Of a stretch of DNA of 64,000 nucleotides, positions 51,340-63,230 are shown piece by piece. The stretch is from Cydia pomonella (taxonomy: Eukaryota; Arthropoda; Insecta; Lepidoptera; Tortricidae): the NCBI RefSeq assembly GCF_033807575.1, contig NC_084728.1, positions 10,471,331 to 10,535,330 on the forward strand, given 5' to 3'. The translations under genes and the position numbers were made by a program. Under the pieces are notes generated by a model. The model was not told where the DNA came from, made no database searches, and saw nothing but the letters and a program-made list of their open reading frames with translations. Position 1 is the first letter of the stretch. Every line of letters begins with the position of its first letter.

Positions 51340-53850
51340 TATTTTACTTGGATTAAGTTGGGCACCAACATTGATGTTAGGGTTCTCTATGGGAGACAGT
51401 TTGGCCAAGTAAACCCTTATTTTGCAATGAATGCATAATTATGTAATATTTGATAATAAATTAAAAAGTGTTACTTAATTTCTTAGGTCATATCGCACTA
51501 GACGTTTTTTTCAAGTGTTTTGTTAAGTTTGTTTGCCATTAATGCACACGCACATGAATTCAGACAAAAGGACTAAATTTACCTATAAATGATGGCATTA
51601 TTACAACTATTTCTACAAAATTAAAAAAGAACTAAATACTCACTTACCTTTGTTGTAAAATATACTTTATGTCCTAGAATTATAGTTGATCTTAGCTTGG
51701 CAGTCTCTGAAAAAAAATGATTATGATAATATAACGATTTGTTACTGTGTTTGTGCGCTCCCTATTGTACGTGTTCGTTTGTTTAGGTGTGCGTCAATGG
51801 AAATTAATGCTGTTTTTGTTATTTTTTCTGTGAAATATAGCATTTGTTGCGGAGAAGAAGCGGGGGTGCAATGGTACATAGTGCATCGAGGGGGGTAAGT
51901 GAAATTTTGCGAACGAAATCTTTAGACACGTGCACGACAGCCGCAGGCCGCCACACCAACTGGTAAAGGCCCTCTTGATTGTATAAAAATAATGAGAAAG
52001 TTGCATTTTATCCACATGTGGGGCAAAGTACTTAGCTGGTGGAATTGACTTTTAAATGATGATTTTGAATGATACATTTTTCATTCCGTTCATTTAGATT
52101 TGATTTGGTTTGATTATTTCGATATATCATAGTTAGTACTTTCCTCGCGTTGGTGTGGTGAAAATGTTTGTGTTTCACTCGGAGGCAAAGTTTGTTTAAC
52201 CCTCGCAACGCTCAAGATTCCACTTCTCGAACCACTCGCTACGCTCGTGGTTCAATTTTGGAATCTTTCGCTTGCTCGGGTATCAATAAACAACTCAAAC
52301 TCAAACTGGGTAGCGGTTAAACAACAACTTTGCCCCCTTGTAAAACAAATAAATATTTCATCACACTTGTAGCGAAAAAACTAAATTTTAAGCGAAATAA
52401 TTCTTAAATACGGTGACATTTCAAATATTCGTCCGCCATATTGTCATTCTTTGACAGGTTAGGTATGGAAGGCACAGACCTATTCGGCATTCAGCCACGA
52501 TTGAAAATTCTGTAAAAATATTTTAAACGGCTAATAAATTAATCAATTTTATTTTGATCAACATAAAAAATAAAAAAAAATTATAAAGGTCAGTATTTTA
52601 TAAGTAAAATTAATTTATACATACTTGGTTCGTATGAATTAGTGAAACAATTTTCCCGAGGGAGTTATGGCTTATTTTTAAATCCCGAAATAGCCCAATA
52701 TTTTTTAATTATTTTATACTCTTTACGTAGGACTAGATCATGTATTTAGGTAACAACTTCGCATTATTAGTTAGTCTCATTAAAAATGGAATAATAAACC
52801 AAAGAACGAAAAAGAACGTAATAATACCGGTATTTTTTGTATGAAGAAAAAACCGGTTCCGAGCCTTGATGTTATAGCTAATTTCTTTCACAATCCATAA
52901 CTCCCGAGGGAACGCTATCCTTCAGTATACCTCCATGAAAAAAAGAACTTTTTCGAGCAAGTGTGATGAAAGATACTTTTGTATAATTGGTGTATGGAAA
53001 AGTTTTCACTCACCTTCTTTTCGTAGTAGGCACACTTTCTCGTTTTTTTAATGATTTCTCACAAATAAACGCACTGAAATGTGATTTAAAAATAAAACTT
53101 GTATTTTCTGTCTTATCACGCCGTGCTTAAATAGCCGACTGAAGCATAATAAACAATTATTCATCGATCAGCCATTTTATTTACCACTTTAAATTAGTCA
53201 TTATTTGTACAATTGATACAAAAAGCTGTTTAATCGACCTAAATAAATGTAACACGGTTAAGAATGTTCTGGACATATATAGTGAAAATAACATTGTTCA
53301 GACCTTGAAAGTATTTATTTATTGCCACGTAATGTAATATCGATCTCCAATTATTCTGATAAATGGTCCATGGGCAACTTTTCAAAAACCAACAGATGCG
53401 CGTTAGGCGTACATAGGCTACGGAGACTGCTTACCATCAGGCGGGCCGTATGCTTGTTTGCTACCGACGTAGTATTAAAAAAAATAGGTCATTAGATATA
53501 TTATGTATTTTGACGCATAGTCCTTTTACCCGAATCCTATTGTTATCATATTTTTGCACATTTCCAAAATAAAAGTTTTCTTTGTAACCTCTGCAATTCC
53601 GAGAACTTTTGCAACTTTTTGAAAACTCTGCATGTTGTACATACAAAGGTGTAAGAAAAAAACATACAACCTCATTGAGGACCTCCTCCTTTTGAAATTT
53701 GGAAGTCTGTTAAAAAGTGGGCATCCGTTAAGGCCATATTCGGTATCATGTTTTGATTTTGTAACATCTTGTATGTAGGTATAGTGACACTACTCGTAAT
53801 ACTAAACAGCACAGCTAGGTTTTGTCTAAAATAAAATAAAACCGATAAAG
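51340..53850 (+). other. intergenic, repeats only
   Basis: 51948-52350 repeats 48130-48510 and 7540-7690. 52720-52875 is hAT-related (ATACCGGTATTTTTTGTATG, AACCGGTTCCGAGCC). 53400-53475 is a tail of the CGACGTAGTAT repeat. No gene supported. Confidence 0.55.
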
Positions 53851-55311
53851 GCTTAAAAATCATTTTATTCATAACTATCGTACATGAATCAATTAATAAT
53901 TAATACATTAATTACGGGTAATATTTGACACAGCTTTCAAGCGATTTACCTTATAAATGCAATTTTACACAATTAAATACAGTAACATATAACTATCCAA
54001 ACCACTTCCAGATGTTGCATTGAAAAGGTTTTAGAAGTTTTTTCATAGTTATTTTAAAAACCCTTACGAAGAAAACAACGTTATAAGGCTGACGATACAA
54101 TATTTTAAAACAATAATATCACTTTTTAAATTAAATGATATCGTCCATAGTTACGGATTATATACGTAATTGAATCGTATTCTATCTTTCCCTATCAGAA
54201 GGAATATTTCGAGTACATCAAAACTTATATCACAAGGAATAAAATGCCAATATCACAAAACCTTATACTAGTGACCTGCCATTTTCACAAGAATCTCGCC
54301 TTGTTGCATATATGATACATACATTCAAAGGCCAAGAATAAAAAAATAATAATTACATAAGTCAATATTGAATCATCACGTCACAAGAAACTGTAAATTA
54401 CAAACCCTAGTCACCCACAAATCAAAACTTGCCAAGAGAAACCTAATCTTGATTTGTCAAAAAGCTAAATGGAATGGAAGTCCTTTTTATAGGCATTTGG
54501 GCGGCTAGATGGTACTTGAAATATCCCTTCTTCTTGTATATGTTAACTAGTACGGGTTTTTAAAAAGCTTCATTATATAAGAATCAATACTATTTTACTC
54601 TATGCTTTTTCCTCAGATGTAGAGAACCATAATGTCTTTATTTCTACAAATAAGTTTTTTTTTTGTAATCTCATTTACATTCTGGCGATTCATTCTTGTA
54701 TAATGATACCATAAAAATAACTACAAACATGTAGAAACTTCCAAACTTATAATATATAACAGATTTCAATGCATACGCAAATTATCCAACAGCTTTTCAG
54801 AGATTCTTCAAACAAAAAAAAATCTACACACTGGTTCTGCATAACATACATATAATAAGCAACGTGTTTTGCAAACCAAAAGATACTTTATTGCTACCAA
54901 TATTAACATATTTCCCGCTGTATACACATTTCTACATTCGTGTAGTCCCATATATGATACATATCTACATGTAGTGTATCATATATGATACATATTGTAT
55001 TTTAAATATCTGTCAGTGTGACAGAAAATATGTTAAAAGCCAGCATTATATGAAACTATTGATCAGAACATACAATTTGTGTAAAAAAATATTTATCTAA
55101 ATGTTAAAGCATTAGAATTGAAAGAGGGGTTAAATAATTGGAATTAAAAAGAGATAGTTCATGTCATATGTTAAAAGGAGCTCATGAGTGACCATACATA
55201 GACCTTATAATGATTTCAATAAGACTTACAATTGATCACTTAAGAGTGTTCTTCCTAGTATGATTTTCTCGAGAGTCTAGTCTCTAGTACGAGGTTTTAA
55301 AAAAAACTGTT

Positions 55312-55392
55312 CAGGTTTTTAAAGGTTAGACAACGCGCATGTAACACCTCTCCAGTTGCAGGCGTGCAAAGGCCACCATGACTGCTTACAGG
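55312..55392 (+). mobile_element. fragment of the GCATGTAAC repeat
   Basis: GACAACGCGCATGTAACACC, CCAGTTGCAGGCGTGCAAAG. A decayed fragment of the family at 51000-51333. Confidence 0.65.
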
Positions 55393-57075
55393 TTACGGAA
55401 AGTTTCCAAAAAGTTGGAACTTTCGGAAATGTCAGAAAAAAATACAGGAAACAAAGGAACTTCCATTTCGAAATGGAAATTTCGATTGCTGTACAAATAT
55501 ATGAGAAGTTTCAGAAATGTGTCCTAGTGAAAACTTTGCGTTTTTGTAAACTTTCCGACGGCACACTAGGTATAATAATATAATGTCACTATGACATGGA
55601 TTTATACTTTGCTAAATTATGTAAGTTATTCCCGCTTTTCAGGAATAGTAAGAAATATGAGAATATTAGATTGTCTGATTTTAAAATACATATTGTGATG
55701 CTAGCCTTCGCCGCCTTTTGCAGATAACATCCTTCTTTCAACATATAACATAAAACTGATCTTAAAACTATTATTACTTGCAATATAATTAATCTTGCTA
55801 CATGACTCGAGCCAGGTAAACTATATAAACGATTCACTTGAAAATACAAAATGTTATGAAAGGCACAAATGTAAAGTACAGTTGGACCAAGAGAACTCTG
55901 CAACGATTTTTATAGCATAGACAGACAGTGTTATTTGAAATGTCAAACTTCTATTAAATTATGGCGTTTAAATAACACTTGAACGTCTGTGCTCTTGGTC
56001 TTACTCTACCATGGTACGACTTTCGGATTTTTTTCCTGATGTGCAGTCATAAATATATAAGAGCAGCTAAGGTACAATATTTGAACGAAGCCTCTATTAT
56101 TAAGATTAAAGTCCATGCTCAGATATTTTTGAACACCTTGTTCGCTCCGATATATCTGATGGCGACTGTAAAACAAATTAATTATAGCGTGTCCCCGTCA
56201 CATAGTTTACCAAGCTTAAAAAAACGAATTCTGTTCAATGTTAGAAATGTACATGATAACTTACATAAATACAAACGATTTCTACAGTAAGAACGTATCT
56301 GTAGTTGTAACTTGTTGTATCGAAAACTAGGAGAAACGTTTTAGTAAAAAAAATATTAGCACCAAAAGTTTCTACTTATTATATGTATTACATAAAGCCA
56401 CTGTATACACTGATGAGGGTATGTAACAGAACCGTGGAATGACAACGATTAAGAACAAGTCATATTAATACAAACTTAGTTTCATCATATTAATCATCAT
56501 CTAATTAACCAATCAATCAATTAGTAAATCTTACCCTGTTACCTGCATGTATCATATATGATACACGTGATAAGTATCCATGTTGTATCATATATGATAC
56601 ATGTCTTTAAATTTGTGTATCTATTTTCACGATCAGTGATAATTGTCTTCGATACAACAAGCAACAGACAGACAAACAGTAATTTTTTCAAACAATAACC
56701 AACGATTTTTGGCATGAAGGCACGGCCCGCGGCGCCATCTGTCATAATGCGTACAACTGCAAACTACTGATACATGTGAATTTTGTGACTTCGCATATCT
56801 GAAAATTTCTTTTCATTAAGGTTTTTTCTGCTCCACCCTCATATTTATATATAATTCCCAGGTTTATAAACATCTGGCATATTAAAAGAAGACACCAGTG
56901 ACAGTATTTTTACCACAAATATTGCGTTTTGTCGTGACGTCAACGTCATCTAATTCAGCTGTCAAAACTACGTATACAATATTGATCACAACTCTTTGCT
57001 TCTATCATTTATTTGTCTATGCCCTTATCGGACATTATTATAAAGTAAATATGCATCTTGTAGCCATTGGATAGC

Positions 57076-57245
57076 TGGGTCAACACCGAGCGAGCATACG
57101 CGCGAGGCGATTTCCTCACGCACAATACGGCCAGTGTAGACGTGCCTCGGCCGAGGCGGCGTGCGCGTTTTCCTCGGCCGAGGCTGCGCGCTACACTGGC
57201 CTGAGGAAATTTCCTCGCGCGTATGCTTGCTCTGTGTGGACCCGG
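57076..57245 (+). mobile_element. GC-rich palindromic element
   Basis: AGCTGGGTCAACACCGAGCG, GCATACGCGCGAGG and GCCAGTGTAG are inverted at the right as CTACACTGGC, CCTCGCGCGTATGC and GTGTGGACCCGGCT. Central pairs of CCTCGGCCGAGG. About 170 bp. Confidence 0.85.
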
Positions 57246-58200
57246 CTAATTATTATTACTGTAGAGAAGCCATACCAAACAAATAAACTCTCGCAATCGC
57301 AACTTGTACCGCGCGACCAAAATGTCGTAAGCGCCGTAAGATTCATGGCGCTTACGCGTTTAGGTCGCCAGATTCACGCTCCGCTTGGTTTGTTGTCAAA
57401 ACAACAATTCATGGCGCAAAATACTGGTTCTATACATAGTAATAATAGTTCAATGCTTGCAGCACTTTACATAAATTCACATATATCAGTTAACATATTG
57501 ATAAAATCTAACGCACACGGAACAAGCTAATATCAACTTAGCGACTCGCTCTTAGAGACCATAATAGATTGTACTAGAGTGTAACAAAACATTAGTCTGT
57601 ATAAGGCATTTTTCATTTTACGTCATATGTATCTATATTCAAAATTCATGTTCATATTCTTACCCTTTTCTTAACGTAACTTTTTTGAAATATTTTTAAA
57701 TTTTTGCTGTTAATTATTTTGTGCCTTTACGTTTTTTTTAATGTAAAGAAAAGCGTTAAGGTAACGTCACTGTCGATGTTTTTAATGTAAACAACCATAT
57801 CCACGCTTCAAGGCAAGCTTACACAAGCGATACTCTAAGGCAACTTGAGAGACATTCTAACATTAAAATACCAACAACAAACAGTTGGTACGTCAGCTAG
57901 AACCCTCAGCTACGCTTTGGATTCCAAAAAGTTGCCTTCAAGTTAAACATTGCCAAGCCATCGTCCATATTACCTACTGATATAAACTTTATACTAAAGC
58001 TTTTTAAAATAGGTACAAAACTGTATTTTATCATCTCTTCTTCGAACAGATGAGATAGCATGCTTTATGCCTAATGTCCTACAGAAAGTACATTAAGATG
58101 TTTAGGTTTTTTTGTGTGAAAAATGTATTTTTCAAACTGATTTAATCTTATTATTAAGAAACAAGTAAAATTATTTTTTGTGTGAGTAGAAATACTACTA

Positions 58201-58550
58201 TACACCGTTACGTGGGCCGATATAACCCAACAGATTTTAAACGTGTATTCTTAACCGCATTTAGGAACTAAAATGTCGCACAGTAGACATACCTACTGAC
58301 AAACATTTGTTTTAAAGGAAACTCGCAATTTATATCTGTAAATAAAAAACTTATTGGTTGCAATGTTTTTTATCGCCAAGATGTAAAAAGAAATAACATG
58401 TCGTGTGCAGACAATGTAAAAAAAAAGTTTGGCAAAAGTTTTTTTTTGCAGACTGACAAAAACTCATGTAACATTTTTTGCTCCGATGACCTCAGTAATG
58501 CGTGGTTAAAATCTGCCGGGTTTTACTATCCCACGGTGATAGATTATAAA
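58201..58550 (+). mobile_element. decayed TATACAC-type MITE
   Basis: TATACACCGTTACGTGGGCC, ACTCATGTAACATTTTTTGC and TGCGTGGTTAAAATCTGCCG align to 2216-2827. The right inverted end is degraded. Confidence 0.65.
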
Positions 58551-58791
58551 CTCCAAGTCCAAAAGTTCAATCTAATTTGAACCTTAAATCGGATTGCTAA
58601 GGTTGAAATTGTTTTAAAGCCTAAACGGTCGATAAGTCTTACTATGCCTGAAAAAGGGCTAATCGTTTTTCTTTATCGGGGCTAGCAAAAGCGACAGCAT
58701 CATTCAATGACGTGAAATAACCCCTCTCTTTCTAATCTATAGACATAGAGAAATAAATATGGTTGTTGTATGTGTTAGTGCTAGCCCTATT

Positions 58792-59028
58792 CTCTGTTCC
58801 TTTAGGTATTTAAATAAAAGTAAACGAAATCTACCCTCAAAAGGCTCCTTAAGCCAGTTGAGGGTAGATGAAAACATTACATGATCAAATAATGTAGGTT
58901 AACATCAAGTCGTTCAGTGACAGATCCGGGCGTTTTTGTATTTGGTTGGTTAACCAATAAATGTTATAACTACCCGAAAATGTACTAATTGTTAGTTTAC
59001 TTTTATTTAAATACCTAAAGATACAGAG
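58792..59028 (+). repeat. inverted-repeat element with an inner hairpin
   Basis: CTTTAGGTATTTAAATAAAA+GTAAAC (58800-58825) is exactly inverted at 58995-59020, extended imperfectly by CTCTGT/ACAGAG. Just inside the left arm is a second hairpin, ATCTACCCTCAA / TTGAGGGTAGAT (58829-58870). Confidence 0.88.
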
Positions 59029-59755
59029 TATAATATTAAATGTTGTAACTAATGTCGGTCCTTCTTAGGTTCAAAAATGATTTTTTTATTTATTATAAAA
59101 TCTTAGTTATAGAGACTACTATACAATTTTCAATCAGAATGCCTGCATGCTATCTCACACCCAAACTAAATTATAGTGGTTATTTTATTTGTACGGAAGT
59201 TTCCTATTAATTATTGTGATTTAAGTAGAAAACTATTTTAATTACAACATATCTAGATCTGACTTTAAAAAAATGACTTCGCAAATGAAGGATTACTCTA
59301 ACACCGTTTACGATCAAGCAGTTTTAAACATGAAAAATAATTGTATTTAAAACTGCGTTGATTGGAAACAAGTACAGAATATTTGGAAGTGCGTTCAAAA
59401 ACTATTTAATAAACAGGGGCCGGACGTTTCGCGGCATTTTTATAACATATAGTGATCAGTGAAATTTCTTTAATTAAAAAACCTTATCACTACAATTTAA
59501 TTGGTATTACAAATCACTTGAAAATAGTCCGTTGAAACTACACGTTTTAAGCAATCCCCTATCCGCCCACGGATCAAAACTTGCCAAGAGAAATTCAATT
59601 CTGATTTATAAAAAAAAAAAAAATCAAAATACAATGAAATAGGAGACCTTTTTATTGGCCTCTGCGCGGCTAGAAGTTATGATAACCGCGATTGATGTCA
59701 TTATTGACAACAACAAGTTACTATTATAATTTTGAGTACATAGAAGATAAACAAG

Positions 59756-59876
59756 ACAGACGTATAACCTTTAAGTCCCACGGTCATTTCTGCATTTTTA
59801 AATTTTTATGATATTATAGTTCAAAACTCGATTTTGTCCTTTTAAAAGGACGCCGGGACTTTCGGAGGATAAAATG
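59756..59876. repeat. hairpin family, copy 1
   Basis: TTTAAGTCCCACGGTCATTT ... TATTATAGTTCAAAACTCGA ... TCCTTTTAAAAGGACGCCGG, CTTTCGGAGGATAA. The outer parts pair with each other and TCCTTTTAAAAGGA is itself palindromic. Copies 2 and 3 follow at 60428-60550 and 61160-61215. Confidence 0.75.
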
Positions 59877-60427
59877 TTCATAAGAAACAAGAAGCTCCAT
59901 TGCCCTATGTTTTCAAAATGCAACAAAACGTCCGGTCCTTATTAATAAGTTAAGTTAAATACCTAATGTACATAATTTTATACACCGTACTAGACATTGC
60001 CGATCCTAATCCAATACCTTTAAGGATTATATTGGATGACATTATTTTTAACCAGTTTATATCATTTTAATTATTATGACAACACAATTCTCACAAGTAA
60101 GACTAACTGTTTCTCACCTTATACGATAAAAATAAACACAATCTTGTATTAAAAATATCAAACAATTGTTTAATTTTAGTGAAAAAATATAAACTATTCG
60201 TAACTTGTTTTTTTTTAAAGTGCAAATGTTGCATTATGTCATCCAATGTCACCCGAAATCACATCATATATAAATACAATTCTGTACAAATTTCTAGACG
60301 CGCGCTCCCCCTTGCCATACGAATCATTTTCAAATAAATTAACATTTCTTTTTATTACATAATCAATAAAATACAACACTTCATATTTATCAACTCCGAA
60401 ACTGTATTTTTATTTATACCCGAAACA

Positions 60428-60550
60428 AACTATCCTCCAAGTCCCAGAGTCATTTTTGTAGTGAATTTGGAACCTTAATTTATTCTATTATAGTTCAAAA
60501 ATAGATTTCAATTTGTTCCTTTAAAAGGAACTCTGTACTTAGGAGGATAC
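60428..60550. repeat. hairpin family, copy 2
   Basis: CTATCCTCCAAGTCCCAGAG on the left pairs with CTCTGTACTTAGGAGGATAC on the right, and ATTATAGTTCAAAAATAGAT and TTCCTTTTAAAAGGAAC lie between. The pairing arms of this copy are the best preserved. Confidence 0.8.
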
Positions 60551-61228
60551 AACTCTGACAATATTAGTTTACATATTTGTTCTTTATGAAGAACATGTGG
60601 TTTTCGCTAGTTAGATATAGTAGCTTGTGATCCTAAATGAAGTCATTTCACACTGTAAATAATTTGTTTGCTGATAAATATGAAATCTTGCACTTTTCAA
60701 CACAAACAAACATAGTCCTTAACGTATTACGAACAGAGTCGAAATATAAGAGTACCATTGATCTATTCGAGACATTTATTATGACAACATAGTTGTTAGT
60801 GTAATCTTTTTGTTACAGCCGCCATTTATTTAAATCGAACAGGGTGTTCATAAATATCTCAACAAGACACTTTTCTAGAACTAAGATACGGGTTTATCTA
60901 TTATTTTTTTAGTTAAAATCAATGACTATTTTTTTGCAATACACATGGTATACAAAAGATAAATGTTTCTTTACTAGTTAAGCGTACGTTGAGATATTTT
61001 TGATCACTTAATATATTGTTACCGTCGCTTAAGTCAGTTTTGATGCCTGTCATTTTAACACGTTTGACAGATCTCAAGATTGCCTTGAAAGCGGAGGGCT
61101 ACAATGGTACGTATATTATAAACTCCTTAGTCCTAAAATTCATTTGCAGTTTTGTTTTTGGAACCGTCTTTATCTTCCATTATAGTTCAAAATTTGATTT
61201 GTCTTTTTAAAAGGACATTTTGATTTAA

Positions 61229-61347
61229 CCTTTTGACCGCCAAAGACGTCATATGACGCGCGGGGCTACAGCCTAATATCAACTTTCATGCGTACCGACA
61301 AGGTTCACGATTACGCGCCGCGTGCGATAAGCGTGGCGTTCAAAATG
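61229..61347 (+). mobile_element. 119-bp piggyBac-like MITE with TTAA sites
   Basis: TTAA (61225-61228) CCTTTTGACCGCCAAAGACG ... GTGGCGTTCAAAATG TTAA (61348-61351). Same length as, and inverted relative to, 21829-21947. Confidence 0.9.
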
Positions 61348-61863
61348 TTAATAGTATAAATGGCGACTTAAACGTGTGGTCGTTTCTTAACAGTAAATAA
61401 TATGCAATACTCCAAAGTATTATAGTGTGTCCGCTATAGAGCAATAGTATCGTAAATCAGTATCACATCAACAAATGACAAGGCTCGCCCTGCGCCAGCG
61501 ACCGGGTGAACGGGGTGGTTGATTGTTACGTTTTGCTACATTTTGTCAATAAATTGATTCAAAATTAACGTTTTTATGATTTTAGGGTTTGTAGAAAGAA
61601 ACTTTTCAATGCAGCCTGTTAGTGTATGTAAATCATAATGATTTTTTTATATTGATGTTTATAAAGATTAGTCATTTATCGAATTTTACTTTTATAATCC
61701 AAAAACTATTTATTTATTACAAAAAATCAATGCTAAACAAACATCCTGCGGTGTTCTTATTACAATGAAATGATGTAACATTTTTAATTATTTGGATGTT
61801 TGATAGTAAAACAAAAACATATTGAATGGTATTTTATATTGATTTTACCATGAATTGGGAGTA

Positions 61864-61950
61864 CAGTCAGCTGCAGAGAGGTGATCCCCTCCCCCTTCTC
61901 TCTGCATACAATCAGTCTACGCAGGGGAGGTCTCTCTCTGTAGCTGACTG
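61864..61950 (+). mobile_element. 87-bp Tc1/mariner-like palindromic MITE
   Basis: CAGTCAGCTGCAGAGAGG ... CTCTCTCTGTAGCTGACTG, flanked by TA (61862-61863 and 61951-61952). The ends resemble those at 16702-16835. Confidence 0.85.
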
Positions 61951-62043
61951 TACTTTAGAAAAAATCCTTCTCGGAAATAAGTTACTTTATTTTCGATAAA
62001 TAATCAAAATCGTATTAATAGACTGTGCGTATTTACGTGTAAT

Positions 62044-62077
62044 GGCCCATCAGGAATAATTTTATTCCTGATGGGCC
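62044..62077. promoter_or_regulatory. near-perfect palindrome holding a poly(A) signal
   Basis: GGCCCATCAGGAATAA (62044-62059) and its exact inverse (62062-62077) are separated by 2 nt. On the minus strand the centre reads AATAAAATTATT, so AATAAA sits at the tip of a 16-bp stem. Confidence 0.7.
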
Positions 62078-62259
62078 GCTGGAAAGATAAAAAAACAAGG
62101 AAAATTGAAAAGTACGAATCACCTCTCCAAAGTGTAACTTGACATAACAAGTAGGTCCCCCGTGTGCCCGCCGTCCTTTATAAAGGCCGCTGGGCGCTAG
62201 TCCCCGGTCTGCGTGGCGCGAGTGGCGGTGGCGGTGGCGGCGCGCGCGCGGCGCCGGCG

Positions 62260-62322
62260 CTACGTGCCGGGCGGCGGCCCGCGCGGCGCGCCCGCCTCGT
62301 CGCGGTGCTTGCTGATGTACAC
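62260..62322 (-). CDS. last coding exon of an unidentified minus-strand gene
   Basis: Acceptor AATTGTCCCCAG ends at 62323. In phase 0 the exon encodes VYISKHRDEAGAPRGPPPGT then TAG (62262-62260). VYISKHRDEAG looks like real, charged coding sequence; the rest is low-complexity Pro/Gly. Phases 1 and 2 also stay open for 50 or more codons but give only Arg/Ala/Pro-rich sequence. I do not recognise the protein. A retroposed repeat begins 24 bp upstream (62347), as at many acceptors here. Confidence 0.5.
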   Translation of the reverse strand: MYISKHRDEAGAPRGPPPGT

Positions 62323-62346
62323 CTGGGGACAATTCATTTCTTTACG

Positions 62347-62712
62347 GACCCGGGTACGTCCTTAAACTACGTCCATAAGAGAGGTATGGCCATTGTGAAT
62401 GTCATCTCGCTTTGTGTGGTAGGGCACAGCCAGTGGATGTCATTCCAGATCTAGAGCAGAGCCCGACTGGGGAAGTACCTCCACCTTACAGAAAACAGCA
62501 GCCAAATAACACTAGACCCTACTCAATAGTGTTGTGTTCCTGCCGGTGAGTAAGGTTGCCAGAGATCAACGAGGGGGGGGGGGGGGAGTGAGTTTAGGGT
62601 CGGCAACGCGCATGTAACTCCTCTGGAGTTGCAGGCGTACATAGGCTACGGAGACTGCTTACCATCAGGCGGCCGGGCCGTATCCTTGTTTGCCACCGAC
62701 GTAGTATAAAAA
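62347..62712 (+). mobile_element. retroposed repeat, near-complete copy
   Basis: GGACCCGGGTACGTCCTTAA to CCACCGACGTAGTATAAAAA, with an expanded G run near 62573-62586. Close to 51000-51333. Confidence 0.82.
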
Positions 62713-63000
62713 AAAAAATAGCCCCAATCGAATACAGAACCTCCTCCTTCTATGAAATTGAAGTCAGTTAAAAAATAAGGTGTTTAGGAATATATTTTCA
62801 TCATAGTTGCTCAAAACAGATCTGATTTCATACAGGTGTACTGAAGGACAAAGGCCTACTTTGTTCCCCTGGGAGTTATGAATTGTAAATTTAAAAAAAA
62901 CTAATACTCCCTAGGGAGTTATAGCTTTTTTAAATTATGTCACTTATTCATACAAACCAACTAACATAAACGAGTTTTACTTTTAAAATATTGACATCTA

Positions 63001-63230
63001 TAATAGTACATTACGATACAAGTGCGAAAAATAAGAAATTCGAAACGAGTGGCGATAAATTAAAACACGACCGAAGGGAGTGTTTTAAATCGACACGAGT
63101 TGCGAATTACCTATTCGCACATGTATCGTACAACGTTTTACAGTACATATGGCCCTTTAAATGTTCGACACAGTAACGTAATATGCTACTTCTCGCACTA
63201 GTGCTATAAAGTAGCCCCATATGTACTGTA
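63001..63230 (+). mobile_element. single arm of the giant foldback family
   Basis: Matches one arm of 27773-28240 from TAGTACATTACGATACAAGT through CGACCGAAGGGAGTG to CCCCATATGTACTGTAA with few changes. The other arm is absent. Confidence 0.9.

Larger units (their letters stand above)
53864..62322 (-). other. 3' end of an unidentified gene, possible 8.4-kb 3' UTR
   Basis: The only coding exon seen is 62322-62260. Downstream of its stop, AATAAA occurs on the minus strand at 62066-62061 (about 195 nt after the stop) and at 53869-53864. Between them the DNA is AT-rich, poorer in transposons than anything else in the window, and has repeated hairpins. A long distal UTR is inferred, not shown. 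Confidence 0.4.

Noticed and set aside
62033..62454. 96- and 99-codon Arg/Ala/Gly-rich frames on both strands
   Set aside because: GC-rich low complexity; only the phase-0 terminal exon with proper acceptor and stop is supported, and even that is uncertain.
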